From JAFGHJ01 sp964525555 (GTDB taxonomy: Bacteria; Hydrothermota; UBA3072), in the NCBI GenBank assembly GCA_964525555.1, contig CAZGHN010000007.1:65697-129696 (forward strand): a stretch of DNA of 64,000 nt, read 5' to 3'. This document shows, one piece after another, positions 16,947-26,123 of the stretch (positions within the stretch are counted from its first letter, which is position 1; the number at the start of each line of letters is the position of its first letter). Both the position numbers and the translations under genes were made by a program. The notes beneath the pieces are model-generated. The model saw nothing but the letters and a program-made list of their open reading frames with translations, did no database searches and was not told where the DNA came from.

Positions 16947-18259
16947 ATTTCATCCCCATAAATAAAGAACAGCAGGAAGAAATGCTTAAAACCATAGGTA
17001 AGGGTGCAGAAGATCTACTATCCGGAATACCTAAAGATCTTCGACTAAAAAAACCTTTAAAACTTCCACCTGCTGTTTCTGAAATGGAGATAAAAAAAGA
17101 AATATCTGGTCTGGCGGAACTTAACAAAGATTTAATCGTTTTTGCAGGAGGCGGAGTTTACGACCATTATATTCCTTCAGCCATAAAACATCTTACCGGA
17201 AGATCCGAATTTTATACTGCTTATACCCCATATCAAGCGGAAGTATCTCAAGGAACTCTTCAGTCAATTTATGAATATCAATCAATGATCTGCGATTTAA
17301 CCTGTATGGAAGTCTCAAACGCTTCAATCTACGATGGAGCGACATCCCTTGCAGAAGCTATATTTATGGCTCTCTCGATTAACAGTAAGAGAAATAAAGT
17401 AATCATTTCCGAAGGAATTAATCCGTATTATCGGATGGTAATAAAAACATATCTCGGGAAAACTTATCCTCTTGAGCTACTTCCCCTAAAGGAAGGAATC
17501 ACAGACCTCGATAAAATTAGTAAAATCAACGAGAAAACTGCATGTGTAGCGATTCAACACCCGAATTTCCTCGGAAATCTTGAGGAAGTTGAAAAATTTG
17601 TAGAAATTGGCCGAAAACACGGCGTTATTGTAATATTAAGCTTCGATCCGATATCCCTGGGGCTTTTAAAAACACCAGGCGAATATAATGTTGATATTGC
17701 AACAGCAGAAGGACAATCACTCGGTATTCCAATGAATCTTGGCGGTCCGCACTTGGGCATATTCACCTCAAAGAAAAAATATATTAGAAATATGCCCGGG
17801 AGAATAGTCGGGAAAACCACGGATAATTCTGGAAGAAAAGGCTTTGTTATGGTACTACAAACTCGGGAACAACATATAAGAAGAGAAAACGCCACATCAA
17901 ACATCTGTACAAACCAACAATTATGTGCACTTATGGCTGCAATATATCTGGCGCTACATGGAGAGGAAGGAATAAGAGAAATAGCAAATAAAACAACCCA
18001 AAAAGCGCATTACCTTGCTGAAAAATTTAGGAAAGCGGGATTTAAACTCCCATATAAAAAGCAGAACTTTTTCAGGGAATTTGCTGTCGAAATACCGTCC
18101 GGAACTAAAAAAGCAATAAAAAAGGGGGTACAAAAAGGGTATCTTGCCGGTATTGACCTTGGAAAATTCAAAAAAGATTGGAAAAACTATCTTCTTGTTT
18201 CGGTAACCGAAAAAAGGACTAAAGAGGAGATGGATGAACTCGTCGGTATTTTAAGCTAA
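16943..18259 (+). CDS. gcvPA: Glycine dehydrogenase (decarboxylating) subunit 1
   Basis: N-terminal half of the split P protein, 438 residues, normal for subunit 1. Blocks: FAGGGVYDHYIPSAIKHL, FYTAYTPYQAEVSQGTLQ, EYQSMICDLTCMEVSNAS, YDGATSLAEA and TREQHIRRENATSNICTNQ. It is a PLP-fold protein, but the PLP lysine sits in subunit 2 (GcvPB), which normally follows directly; here the next 309 bases are repeat-rich non-coding DNA and then pfkA. GcvPB must be elsewhere for a working complex. Confidence 0.95.
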   Translation: MNFIPINKEQQEEMLKTIGKGAEDLLSGIPKDLRLKKPLKLPPAVSEMEIKKEISGLAELNKDLIVFAGGGVYDHYIPSAIKHLTGRSEFYTAYTPYQAEVSQGTLQSIYEYQSMICDLTCMEVSNASIYDGATSLAEAIFMALSINSKRNKVIISEGINPYYRMVIKTYLGKTYPLELLPLKEGITDLDKISKINEKTACVAIQHPNFLGNLEEVEKFVEIGRKHGVIVILSFDPISLGLLKTPGEYNVDIATAEGQSLGIPMNLGGPHLGIFTSKKKYIRNMPGRIVGKTTDNSGRKGFVMVLQTREQHIRRENATSNICTNQQLCALMAAIYLALHGEEGIREIANKTTQKAHYLAEKFRKAGFKLPYKKQNFFREFAVEIPSGTKKAIKKGVQKGYLAGIDLGKFKKDWKNYLLVSVTEKRTKEEMDELVGILS

Positions 18260-18534
18260 ACGCTTAAAACAGTCAATCGGTGAATCAGTAAATCAGAAAT
18301 CAGTAAAAACTAAAACCCAACCCACAAGAAAACTAATTTCACCACAGAGAACACAGAGAAAAACAAAAAACTCACAGAGAAAAAAAGATTATATCGTTGT
18401 TTAAAACCCATCCCGCAACCCACGAAATAGCCACGGATTAACACGGATCTTCTTGTTTGTTTTAACTACTCTCTACTCCCTTCTCTCTACATTCAACCAA
18501 TCCACTAATTTACTAATCACTAATCAACTGGGTC
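18260..18534. repeat. Repeat-rich intergenic DNA between gcvPA and pfkA
   Basis: No gene seen. The stretch is a string of stuttering words: CAGTCAATCGGTGAATCAG-type words (18270-18310), CACAGAGAACACAGAGAAA (18344-18362, with another CACAGAGAAA at 18373), ACGGATTAACACGGAT (18432-18447), and CACTAATTTACTAATCACT words (18502-18525). From 18396 it is a direct repeat of 51147-51310. Confidence 0.7.
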
Positions 18535-18540
18535 TTGACA
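18396..18540 (+). repeat. Dispersed direct repeat, copy 1
   Basis: Imperfect copy of 51147-51310. Shared blocks include GTTGTTTAAAACC, AACCCACGAAATAGCCACGG, CGGATCTTCTTGTTTGTTTT, AACTACTCTC and CTACATTCAACCAAT. Both copies end in TTGACA, which acts as the -35 of a leaderless promoter for the following forward gene. Confidence 0.8.
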
Positions 18541-18562
18541 TTAGTCTGTTTTCCGCTACCAT
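18535..18562 (+). promoter_or_regulatory. Promoter giving a leaderless pfkA message
   Basis: TTGACA at 18535-18540, 16-base spacer, TACCAT at 18557-18562 (four of six). The expected start, 18569, is the A of the pfkA ATG. No Shine-Dalgarno site exists. Confidence 0.6.
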
Positions 18563-18568
18563 AAATAT

Positions 18569-19540
18569 ATGAAAAAAATAGGGATTGTAACGCCCGGTGG
18601 TGACGCTCCCGGGATGAATACGGCAATCGGAACTATCTTGCGTCTTTGCAGAAACGAAAAACTCAAATTAGTGGGTATCAACGACGGATACAGTGGACTT
18701 ATAAAGAAAGATTATTTCAATTTTTCCAACACCCGTTCCGATACAATTATGGGGGGAAGCGGCACGATTCTTCATTCCGCGAGAATGCCTTCATTCAAAG
18801 AAGAAAGTGTCGTAAAAGAAGCCTCAGAGAATCTTTTAAAAGAAAAAATAGAAGGGCTTATAGTCATTGGAGGAGACGGATCTTTCAAAGGTGCAATGTC
18901 TCTGGTTAAACATTCAGGAATACCAGTTGTAGGCATTCCCGCATCGATAGATAACGACATCTTCGGAACAGACGAAACAATTGGATTCGACACGGCCTGC
19001 AATACCGCTCTTGAAGCAATTAATAAAATAAAAGACACGGCTATATCATTTGAACGAATAATCGTCATCGAAGTAATGGGAAAAAAAAGAGGCTTTCTTG
19101 CTCTGGAGGTTGGTATAGCGACGGGTGCTGACGGAATTCTAATTCCCGAGGTAGAATCTCCTATTACGGAAATGGTTGAAGGTCTCAAAAAAGAAAGAAA
19201 AAAAGGACAAAACGACGCGATAATAGTAATAGCAGAAGGCATTCCAGAAAGAGATGAAATAACTTCCATTATAGAAGAAAAGACCAAATGCTCTACAAGG
19301 AAGTCGACTCTAGGCTATATACAAAGAGGCGGCTCACCTACAAAAAGAAGCAGGATACTGGCAATAGAATTTGCGCATAAAGCTTATGAGTTAATAAAAA
19401 CTTTACCCTCAAGACCGACAATGGTCGGACTGGATGGCGAAAAAATTATTACAATGGACCTTGAGCACTCTGTTTCAGGATATAAAGAAATAGACTTTGA
19501 ACGATACGAACTCCATAGACTTCTATCGAATATTTATTGA
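18569..19540 (+). CDS. pfkA: 6-phosphofructokinase, ATP-dependent type
   Basis: Phosphorylates fructose-6-P to fructose-1,6-bisphosphate. 323 residues, as for E. coli PfkA. GGDGS (101-105) has Gly where pyrophosphate-dependent enzymes carry Asp, and the ASIDND motif (125-130) lacks the Lys typical of PPi enzymes, so ATP should be the donor. The catalytic Asp lies in SIDND; VEVMG-like IEVMGKKRG and the C-terminal LGYIQRGGSPT block are present. Predicted leaderless. Confidence 0.95.
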   Translation: MKKIGIVTPGGDAPGMNTAIGTILRLCRNEKLKLVGINDGYSGLIKKDYFNFSNTRSDTIMGGSGTILHSARMPSFKEESVVKEASENLLKEKIEGLIVIGGDGSFKGAMSLVKHSGIPVVGIPASIDNDIFGTDETIGFDTACNTALEAINKIKDTAISFERIIVIEVMGKKRGFLALEVGIATGADGILIPEVESPITEMVEGLKKERKKGQNDAIIVIAEGIPERDEITSIIEEKTKCSTRKSTLGYIQRGGSPTKRSRILAIEFAHKAYELIKTLPSRPTMVGLDGEKIITMDLEHSVSGYKEIDFERYELHRLLSNIY

Positions 19541-19624
19541 GGGAAGAATTTAGTCCAACGTCCTAAGTCCAAAGTCAAAAAACGAAAAGATTCTACTAAT
19601 ACATGTATCTGCTAATAAATCAAT

Positions 19625-21199
19625 CTACTGCTCCGAAAGGAATAAACTATCAATTTTAAGTTCTACCTCTCTGGCTTTCCTTTCGATTCCCATCACTCTA
19701 TAATCCCGCATAAGTATCTCGTATAATTTTCTCTCTTTAGGGTTTAGTTCGATTGCTTTCAAAAGAAATTCATCCGGTTTATCATAAGCCACAACTTTTT
19801 TATGTCTCTTTAGAAACTGGTCTATCTTAAAAGGAGTCTCCCAATCAATAGGATTACTATACATAGCTCTTCGGTACAGGTCGAAAGCAATAAATAGAAA
19901 ATCAACCACATTAGTTTCATAGAACATTTGCTCGTTTACCCTTGCAAGAGATATTGTGCATTGATATTGCGGCCATAATGACTCCGCCAAAGAAAAAGAG
20001 TCCAACGACTTCATATATTTTTTATCCTTGAATTCCGATTCTCCCCTCTTAATAAAAAAATATGAAGCTAAAGGGAATAGATAAATCAGAGATAATAAAG
20101 CAACAAACAACTTAACCGGCAAGGAAAGATTAGCTTTATACCCTTCCTCTGAACTTTCTGCCGTAAAAAGAATAACAATAAAAATAAGGAAATTTACCGG
20201 CAAATACAAAATATTATCGAAAAGTGAATGAATAAAGATAATCGTTATTAAAATCCGCTGGATTTCCCCAAACTTTTTAAAGTTTATAAAAAATACAAAA
20301 AATAAATACGCATAAGATAGAAATAAAATCATGCCTCCTTCTGCAAAGTACTGCAAAAATTGATTGTGCGCAATTTTTGCCTTCTTTGAATATTTGCCCT
20401 CAACCGGGAAATTATATTTAAGAGAAGCCTTCTCGAAGCTCCTCAAACCCCAGCCTACAATCGGTCTATTAAGACCTGTCCTTATAGCCTGCTTCCAAAT
20501 ATTAGGACGCTGGAGAGAATACGTTTGGACTTTTACTATTACTCTTTTCTTAATGGGATTTGGAATTAAAAGGACAAGACCAATTAATATTGGGGCAAAG
20601 AACGCAAAGACTTTCCGCTTAACAAATAATACAGGCAAAACAAGAATCAAAATCAATACGATTCTTGAGGCTGTAAGAATAGAAAAAACAAAAAATAAAG
20701 CCATCAAGGAATATTTCATTATTTTGTTTCCCAATCTAAGACTATACAGAAAACCAAAAACAAGAGGGAATACAAAAAAATTAGCATATCCGTAAGTTCC
20801 GCTAACTCTTGGAGAATTTAATTGAAAAAAACACACAATAAGCTCAATTAAACAAAATACAAAAATGCTTAACAGCAGCTTTTCTTTATCAGGTTTAATT
20901 AAGAGTAAAGATACAAAAAAAATAAGATAAGCAAAATATTCCAAAAACCCTCCCATAGAAGATAAAAAAGCAGGAGCAAATAGTGTTACAATAAATGAGG
21001 TACAAGTAAAAATAACTATAGGAAAAAGAAATTTGTTTTTCTCAATACTTTTATCTTTATCTAAGAACAGGAAAACAGATAAAAGTAAAACCATATACAG
21101 CCCCATCAAATAGATAGCCAACTGCGATAAACCACCGTGGTAAAAACCAATAATAAAAACAGGAAGAGAACAAATGATAATTTTAATCCATTCTTTCAT
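19625..21199 (-). CDS. O-antigen ligase / polymerase-like membrane protein with helical-repeat tail
   Basis: 524 residues. About ten or more transmembrane helices occupy residues 1-375; the signature loop VGWGLRSFEKASLKYNFP ... KIAHNQFLQYFAEGG matches the Wzy/WaaL O-antigen ligase family (GxGxG/S...HNxxLxxxxExG). The last 130 residues are soluble helices of TPR type (SLAESLWPQYQCTISLARV; LLKAIELNPKERKLYEILM). It links or polymerises surface glycan at the outer face of the inner membrane. It overlaps the upstream glycosyltransferase by ATGA and is the last gene of the polysaccharide cluster. It converges with pfkA. Confidence 0.8.
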   Translation of the reverse strand: MKEWIKIIICSLPVFIIGFYHGGLSQLAIYLMGLYMVLLLSVFLFLDKDKSIEKNKFLFPIVIFTCTSFIVTLFAPAFLSSMGGFLEYFAYLIFFVSLLLIKPDKEKLLLSIFVFCLIELIVCFFQLNSPRVSGTYGYANFFVFPLVFGFLYSLRLGNKIMKYSLMALFFVFSILTASRIVLILILVLPVLFVKRKVFAFFAPILIGLVLLIPNPIKKRVIVKVQTYSLQRPNIWKQAIRTGLNRPIVGWGLRSFEKASLKYNFPVEGKYSKKAKIAHNQFLQYFAEGGMILFLSYAYLFFVFFINFKKFGEIQRILITIIFIHSLFDNILYLPVNFLIFIVILFTAESSEEGYKANLSLPVKLFVALLSLIYLFPLASYFFIKRGESEFKDKKYMKSLDSFSLAESLWPQYQCTISLARVNEQMFYETNVVDFLFIAFDLYRRAMYSNPIDWETPFKIDQFLKRHKKVVAYDKPDEFLLKAIELNPKERKLYEILMRDYRVMGIERKAREVELKIDSLFLSEQ

Positions 21200-22287
21200 A
21201 AGTCAGCAACTAATTTTATAACCTTATCGGCAATCTTTTCTTCCGAGAAATCTTTTTTTAATCTTTCATACCCGCCTAATGCAATTTTTCTACGTAAATC
21301 AGAATTATTATATAATTCAATAATTCCTTCCGAAATCTCCCTCTCGTTACCCGATTTCACAATATACAATTCTTTCTTATTAGTAAAACTTCTGCAGACA
21401 GCTTCCGAACCTTCTGTAATGACAGGTTTACCATAAGACAAAGCCTCATAAACTTTATTACCGATAGACATTCCCGCTCTGGGAGTTTTACCAAAAAATC
21501 CAAGTACAACATGCGCTTTAATGATTTCTTTTTTTAACATATCATTCGATATATAACCGGTAAAAGTAACATTAGAAACTTTCAATTTCTTACATAAATT
21601 TATTAATTCTTCTCTGCAAAACCCTGTTCCAATTAAGCGGAAAGATACTTTACCTTTAAAATCCTCAATTAATTTAGCTGCCCGTATAATATATTCTACA
21701 CCATGCTGCGGATGAAAATTTCCCCAATAGATAACTCTAAATTCGCTTTTATTCTTCTCAAACAGATTAAAATTAAATTCCTCTAATACAGCTCCTACAG
21801 GTAATACTGAAACCCTATTTGGCCTCAAAGAAAAAATCTTACAAAAATGCTGTCTGAATGATTCGGTAGGCGCAAGAATTAGATCCGGCAGTTTAAAAGC
21901 CAATTTTTCATATAGAAAAAAAAGGGTGCCTTTAAAAGAAAACTTATCTACTTGTTTCTTTTCGGTAATTCTGGTAGAATAGATCGATATCACAGGGTCA
22001 AATATCAACCTTTTTTCAAATATCTTTGATAAAAGAAATGCCGCAAATACACTCTCTCTATAACCCCACACGTACATATGAGTAAAATTCTTATCAAGAC
22101 GTAGGAACTTCTTAATTAACAATATATTTGCAAATATGAAATTCCCAAAATAAGAACCAAAGTTTTTATTTATCTGACATTCCAAAAAATCAATCCCTTT
22201 GGCTTTAAAGCCTTCTCTAATAACACTATATCTATTGTAAAAAGGTATATAATTACCAAAAAAACAAATTTTTACTTTCTTAACCAT
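21196..22287 (-). CDS. GT4-type glycosyltransferase (GT-B fold)
   Basis: 363 residues. The C-terminal nucleotide-sugar domain is typical of Glycos_transf_1: YWGNFHPQHGVEYIIRAAKLI, VSFRLIGTGFCREEL, VTFTGYISNDML and the Glu-containing MSIGNKVYEALSYGKPVI. The N-terminal acceptor domain starts VKICFFGNYIPFYNRY. It is likely to add one sugar to a lipid-linked glycan on the cytoplasmic face. The sugar is unknown. Confidence 0.85.
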   Translation of the reverse strand: MVKKVKICFFGNYIPFYNRYSVIREGFKAKGIDFLECQINKNFGSYFGNFIFANILLIKKFLRLDKNFTHMYVWGYRESVFAAFLLSKIFEKRLIFDPVISIYSTRITEKKQVDKFSFKGTLFFLYEKLAFKLPDLILAPTESFRQHFCKIFSLRPNRVSVLPVGAVLEEFNFNLFEKNKSEFRVIYWGNFHPQHGVEYIIRAAKLIEDFKGKVSFRLIGTGFCREELINLCKKLKVSNVTFTGYISNDMLKKEIIKAHVVLGFFGKTPRAGMSIGNKVYEALSYGKPVITEGSEAVCRSFTNKKELYIVKSGNEREISEGIIELYNNSDLRRKIALGGYERLKKDFSEEKIADKVIKLVADL

Positions 22288-22331
22288 CTTTCAAATAAAA
22301 TATTACATGAATGTAAATATTTTGCTCCTTA

Positions 22332-23294
22332 TTAAAAAGTATTATTTTTCTTGTTTAACCCCAGAATTTTAAGCTTAAGCTGTTTTAAGAATACATATAA
22401 ATGTAGAAATTTCAAAACATTTTTGATCTTTGCCCTAATCTTTCTTCCGTAAGGAAGCGAGTAAAAACGCCTGAATTCTCTTATTATTTTTCCATCTAAA
22501 TCAAATTCATTGGGAAAATTCAAGTTCGTAGTATAATTTTGAAGTAATTTAACATCATACTTTGTTTTAGGTTTACAATGCACACCAGACCCATCAAATC
22601 CAATATTATTAATTTTTGAATTTACGGGATAAACACAAACACCATCGCGTTTTATTACGTTTAAAGACCAGAACACAGCCCATGAATCAACTTCTCCTTT
22701 AATTTGTTTTTTCAATAAAGGAATCAAAACATCACCAGCTCTGATAACTCTTTTACAAAAATCTGGAGATTTTTCAATCTCCTGTAACAAAAATTCATTC
22801 TTTTCAAAGAAATTCCAGGCTTTCCGCCAGGTACCCCAACCCCAGGAACTCGGACGATAAGAAAAATAAACATCATATTTATAATCCGCAGGAATCTTTA
22901 TTGGGGGGCTATACCCGCTTATACTCATTATTCTATCTTTATCTGAATATTTATCGAAACAGGTTTGCATAAAAGAAACAAAATCGTAGGAAGGAACGCA
23001 ATCGTCTTCAAGGATTATTGCTTGTTCATGTTTACTTAGAATGTAATTCACTCCATCAACGATAGAATTAGAAAGGCCCTTATTATGGAAGCTTACATGA
23101 ATTTCTGTATCACACCATTTGATTTCTTTAATAAGATTTCTAACTTCTTTGACATTATCGACATCCTTTTCGTTTTTAGAACCATCGGAAAAGATATATA
23201 AATTAGATATATTATTTGCCTTAAGACCTTCCAGAACTTCTCTGGTATGATTTGGCCTGTTATAAACAAATAATGCAATTCCTGTACTATTCAT
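22332..23294 (-). CDS. GT-A fold glycosyltransferase, GT2/GNT-I-like
   Basis: 320 residues. It begins with TGIALFVYNRPNHTREVLEG, a typical acceptor-side opening of GT2-like enzymes that act on surface polysaccharides, and has LEDDCVPSYDF as the metal-binding DxD-type motif (about residues 96-101), followed by a tryptophan-rich SYRPSSWGWGTWRKAWNFF block seen in this family. AAGG lies seven bases before the ATG. Part of the polysaccharide cluster. Confidence 0.8.
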   Translation of the reverse strand: MNSTGIALFVYNRPNHTREVLEGLKANNISNLYIFSDGSKNEKDVDNVKEVRNLIKEIKWCDTEIHVSFHNKGLSNSIVDGVNYILSKHEQAIILEDDCVPSYDFVSFMQTCFDKYSDKDRIMSISGYSPPIKIPADYKYDVYFSYRPSSWGWGTWRKAWNFFEKNEFLLQEIEKSPDFCKRVIRAGDVLIPLLKKQIKGEVDSWAVFWSLNVIKRDGVCVYPVNSKINNIGFDGSGVHCKPKTKYDVKLLQNYTTNLNFPNEFDLDGKIIREFRRFYSLPYGRKIRAKIKNVLKFLHLYVFLKQLKLKILGLNKKNNTF

Positions 23295-23317
23295 AATTTA
23301 CCTTCATCTTTTAACTT

Positions 23318-24244
23318 TTAACTTAACAAATAACTTAGATTTTTTGCCAATAAAGATACCTGGCGTAAAACCCGTTCAAAAACAAAATTTTCATAATAAC
23401 TATACTTCTCTTTATTTCGAAAAAAGAATCCAAAAAACACCATGAAAATTCCTTTTAAAAAGATCTTGTTTATATTAGTAAATATTCTATATTTAGGCAA
23501 TCTTTTTTCGCCAAAAACATCTCTGGCTCGCATTCCAGCAATAAACTTATCTTTCAATTTTAAGTATACGACCATGTTTTCTTTTTTAACCAAGTGTTCG
23601 ACTTTTATTTCCGGATTATAATATATTTTAACATTACTGATTTTTTCACGTGCTTCTATCATTAATCTTGTTTCTTCCCCGTACCTTAATTTATCACCTA
23701 TCATGCCCAAATCAGGGTTAAACATTCCCAATTTCTTTAAAATTTCTTTCTTAATTATAAAATTAGAACCGGAAAGGTATTCTCCTTCAAGCAAAAATCT
23801 TGCTTTCTCACCGTTACTGCGGATTTCATACTCATCTTTAAACCACAAAGGCTTTTTATATAAATAATATGGATATATAGGTCCACCCAAAATATCCGGT
23901 TTTATCTCATCTATGGCTCTGATTATATTTTCCACCCAATCCTTAAATGCCTTAGCATCATCATCTATATAAGCGAGATATTGTGCATTCGCTTTCTCAC
24001 AACCAGCGTTCCTTGCATAACTAAGTCCCTGTTTTTTCTCAAAAACATAAACCAAGCGACGCTTTGGGTTTTCTCTTTCAAAATGATCCACCACTAATTT
24101 TGCTTGTCCAGAAAAGTTATTATCAACTATAATCACTTCATAAGAATCTCTGACTGCTGTCTGATCGAATAAACTTGCTAAACATCCTTCCAATAACTTT
24201 GGTCTGTTATAAGTAGTCACTATTACAGATAACTTTACCTTCAA
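23318..24244 (-). CDS. GT2 family glycosyltransferase
   Basis: 308 residues. N-terminal GT-A domain: LSVIVTTYNRPKLLEGCLAS, YEVIIVDNNFSG, KKQGLSYARNAGCEKA and the metal motif AYIDDDAKAF; GEYLSGSNFIIKKE follows, as in rhamnosyl/galactosyl transferases. The start is TTG at 24244-24242 with AGGA eight bases upstream in the end of the preceding gene. Confidence 0.85.
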   Translation of the reverse strand: MKVKLSVIVTTYNRPKLLEGCLASLFDQTAVRDSYEVIIVDNNFSGQAKLVVDHFERENPKRRLVYVFEKKQGLSYARNAGCEKANAQYLAYIDDDAKAFKDWVENIIRAIDEIKPDILGGPIYPYYLYKKPLWFKDEYEIRSNGEKARFLLEGEYLSGSNFIIKKEILKKLGMFNPDLGMIGDKLRYGEETRLMIEAREKISNVKIYYNPEIKVEHLVKKENMVVYLKLKDKFIAGMRARDVFGEKRLPKYRIFTNINKIFLKGIFMVFFGFFFRNKEKYSYYENFVFERVLRQVSLLAKNLSYLLS

Positions 24245-24247
24245 TTT

Positions 24248-25831
24248 TTACATCCTTTTTTTCACAACGCGTTTACCGCTTAATACTTCCAGGATACTTA
24301 ATAAGAAAAACCGGGCTTTTTTAAACATTCTTAATTTTAAACAAAAAAAGACTGCTATAATAAGTTCTTTAATCATATTTCTTTTTGTCAGATTAACGAA
24401 ACCCAAACTTAATCTTCTCTTATAAGCCTTATATTTTGCAAGAATAAAGGAAATTTCACCTGTAGGACGTGTAGAAGGATTATGACCTTGAGAATCGGGC
24501 AAAACTCTATGCATATAAAGAACTTTATCTAAGAATAAAAATCTAGTAACCTCTTCCATTTTAAATATAATATCTTTGTCTTCAGCATAAAGAACATCTT
24601 CATCAAATCCTTCAGTTTTAAAATAATCTTTTTTCTTAAAGGTCCTGAAAGCGCTGACACAATTACATCGAAGATTTGTATCACCCGTTGGTATAGGCTT
24701 ACAATATCCTAATCTTATAGGATTTAAATTTGAATCACAATACATAAATTGCGAGTATATAAAACCAATATCAGGATTGTCAAGATGTGCATCGTAGATA
24801 TTTTGTAAAGCATTCTTCGTCAAAATATCATCGCTGTCCAATATCCCAAAAATATCTGCTCTTGACTCGTACACCATTTCATTTAGAACATGTATATAAC
24901 CTTTATTAAACTTATGTTTAAGCAACCTTATTCTTTTGTCTTTCAGAAACGGCTGTATTTTTTTTACAGAATCGTCCGTCGATGCATCATCAACAATTAT
25001 CAATTCCCAATTTTTAAAAGTTTGATTTAAAACCGATCTAATTGCCTCCCCTACGTATTCCGCATTATTATAATTAGCCATTAATACAGAAAAATCTGGG
25101 ACTGATAAATTATCTGAAATATCCCGTTTTTCTTTTCTTCTCTTTGCTTTTATCTTAGCGACTTCCCCATAATGTATCTGCTCGTTATAATTTTTAAATG
25201 AAATATTTCCTTTATGCCGCCTCCAAAAATAAAGATATTCAGGCAAATTTGCCAACTTATATTTTTCTGAAAGTCTTAACCACAAATCATAGTCTTGGGT
25301 TTTAGGAATAGATTCATCATAAAAACCCCTTTCATAAAGACAATTCATCCTAATCATTGCGGAACCATGCGCAATACAGTTACTTATATTAAGATAATTT
25401 CTAATCTCTTTGTTCGTAATTGGTTTTTCTATTGCATATAATTCCTCCCCACTCTCGCCAACGACTTTTATAAACGAACCAACAGCGGCATAATCACGAT
25501 TTATTTCAAGAAAATTTAATTCTTTTTCTAAGCGATCCAAAGCAGAGAAATCATCAGCATCCTGTCTTGCGACATACTCTCCTTTTGCAATTTTTAGACC
25601 TATGTTTAAAGAACGGGTCAATCCAATATTTTTTTCATTATTCACAATTTTCATCCTGGCATCCTTATAACTTTTAAGAATCTCAAGCGTTCCATCGGTA
25701 GATGCATCATTTATGAACAAAAACTCGAAATCCTCAAAAGTCTGATTCAAAATACTATCAACGGCTTTACGAAGATAAGGTTCTCCGTTATAAACTGACA
25801 TCAAGACGGTGACTTTTGGTTTGCTCTTCAT
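24248..25831 (-). CDS. Tandem (two-domain) GT2 glycosyltransferase
   Basis: 527 residues with two complete GT-A units: residues about 6-225 (VTVLMSVYNGEPYLRKAVDS, FINDASTDGT, RQDADD) and about 245-527 (FSVLMANYNNAEYVGEAIRS, IVDDASTDDS, GILDSDDIL). Such fusions often add two sugars or make an alternating linkage, as in two-domain chondroitin and K-antigen synthases; that is inference. It is the first gene after a 292-base spacer, so it probably opens a transcription unit running to the O-antigen ligase gene. Confidence 0.85.
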   Translation of the reverse strand: MKSKPKVTVLMSVYNGEPYLRKAVDSILNQTFEDFEFLFINDASTDGTLEILKSYKDARMKIVNNEKNIGLTRSLNIGLKIAKGEYVARQDADDFSALDRLEKELNFLEINRDYAAVGSFIKVVGESGEELYAIEKPITNKEIRNYLNISNCIAHGSAMIRMNCLYERGFYDESIPKTQDYDLWLRLSEKYKLANLPEYLYFWRRHKGNISFKNYNEQIHYGEVAKIKAKRRKEKRDISDNLSVPDFSVLMANYNNAEYVGEAIRSVLNQTFKNWELIIVDDASTDDSVKKIQPFLKDKRIRLLKHKFNKGYIHVLNEMVYESRADIFGILDSDDILTKNALQNIYDAHLDNPDIGFIYSQFMYCDSNLNPIRLGYCKPIPTGDTNLRCNCVSAFRTFKKKDYFKTEGFDEDVLYAEDKDIIFKMEEVTRFLFLDKVLYMHRVLPDSQGHNPSTRPTGEISFILAKYKAYKRRLSLGFVNLTKRNMIKELIIAVFFCLKLRMFKKARFFLLSILEVLSGKRVVKKRM

Positions 25832-26086
25832 AACTTATTTTTTCAATAACCTAGTATAGTGAAAATTTTGCTCTATGAATTTTAATCGTAAATCCGGAAA
25901 CAATTGGAATCTATTATATGTTAAAACAATTAGCGAAGATTTTGTTTTCATTTGTTATTAAATAGTAATTTATTGTTTGTTCTCTTTCAGTCAAGTATAA
26001 AATAGACTCTCTGTCCTAAAGTCACTCAAATTATAATTAGAAAGAAACCCATACATTAAATTTTTCAGAAAAATTAATTAAAAGTA
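25832..26086. other. AT-rich divergent intergenic region, no gene seen
   Basis: Separates the divergent tandem GT2 gene and the forward methyltransferase. On the reverse strand a TTGACT with a TAAATT 16 bases later (25989-25962 area) could be a weak promoter for the GT2 gene with a leader of more than 100 bases; a TATAAT-like box also occurs near 25915. No ORF, tRNA or clear repeat. Confidence 0.4.
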
Positions 26087-26114
26087 TTGACTGAAAGCCT
26101 TTATATTGTATATA
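26087..26114 (+). promoter_or_regulatory. Promoter giving a near-leaderless methyltransferase message
   Basis: TTGACT at 26087-26092, 16-base spacer, TATATA at 26109-26114. The expected start is about 26121, three bases before the ATG at 26124. Confidence 0.6.
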
Positions 26115-26123
26115 TAGATAAAA

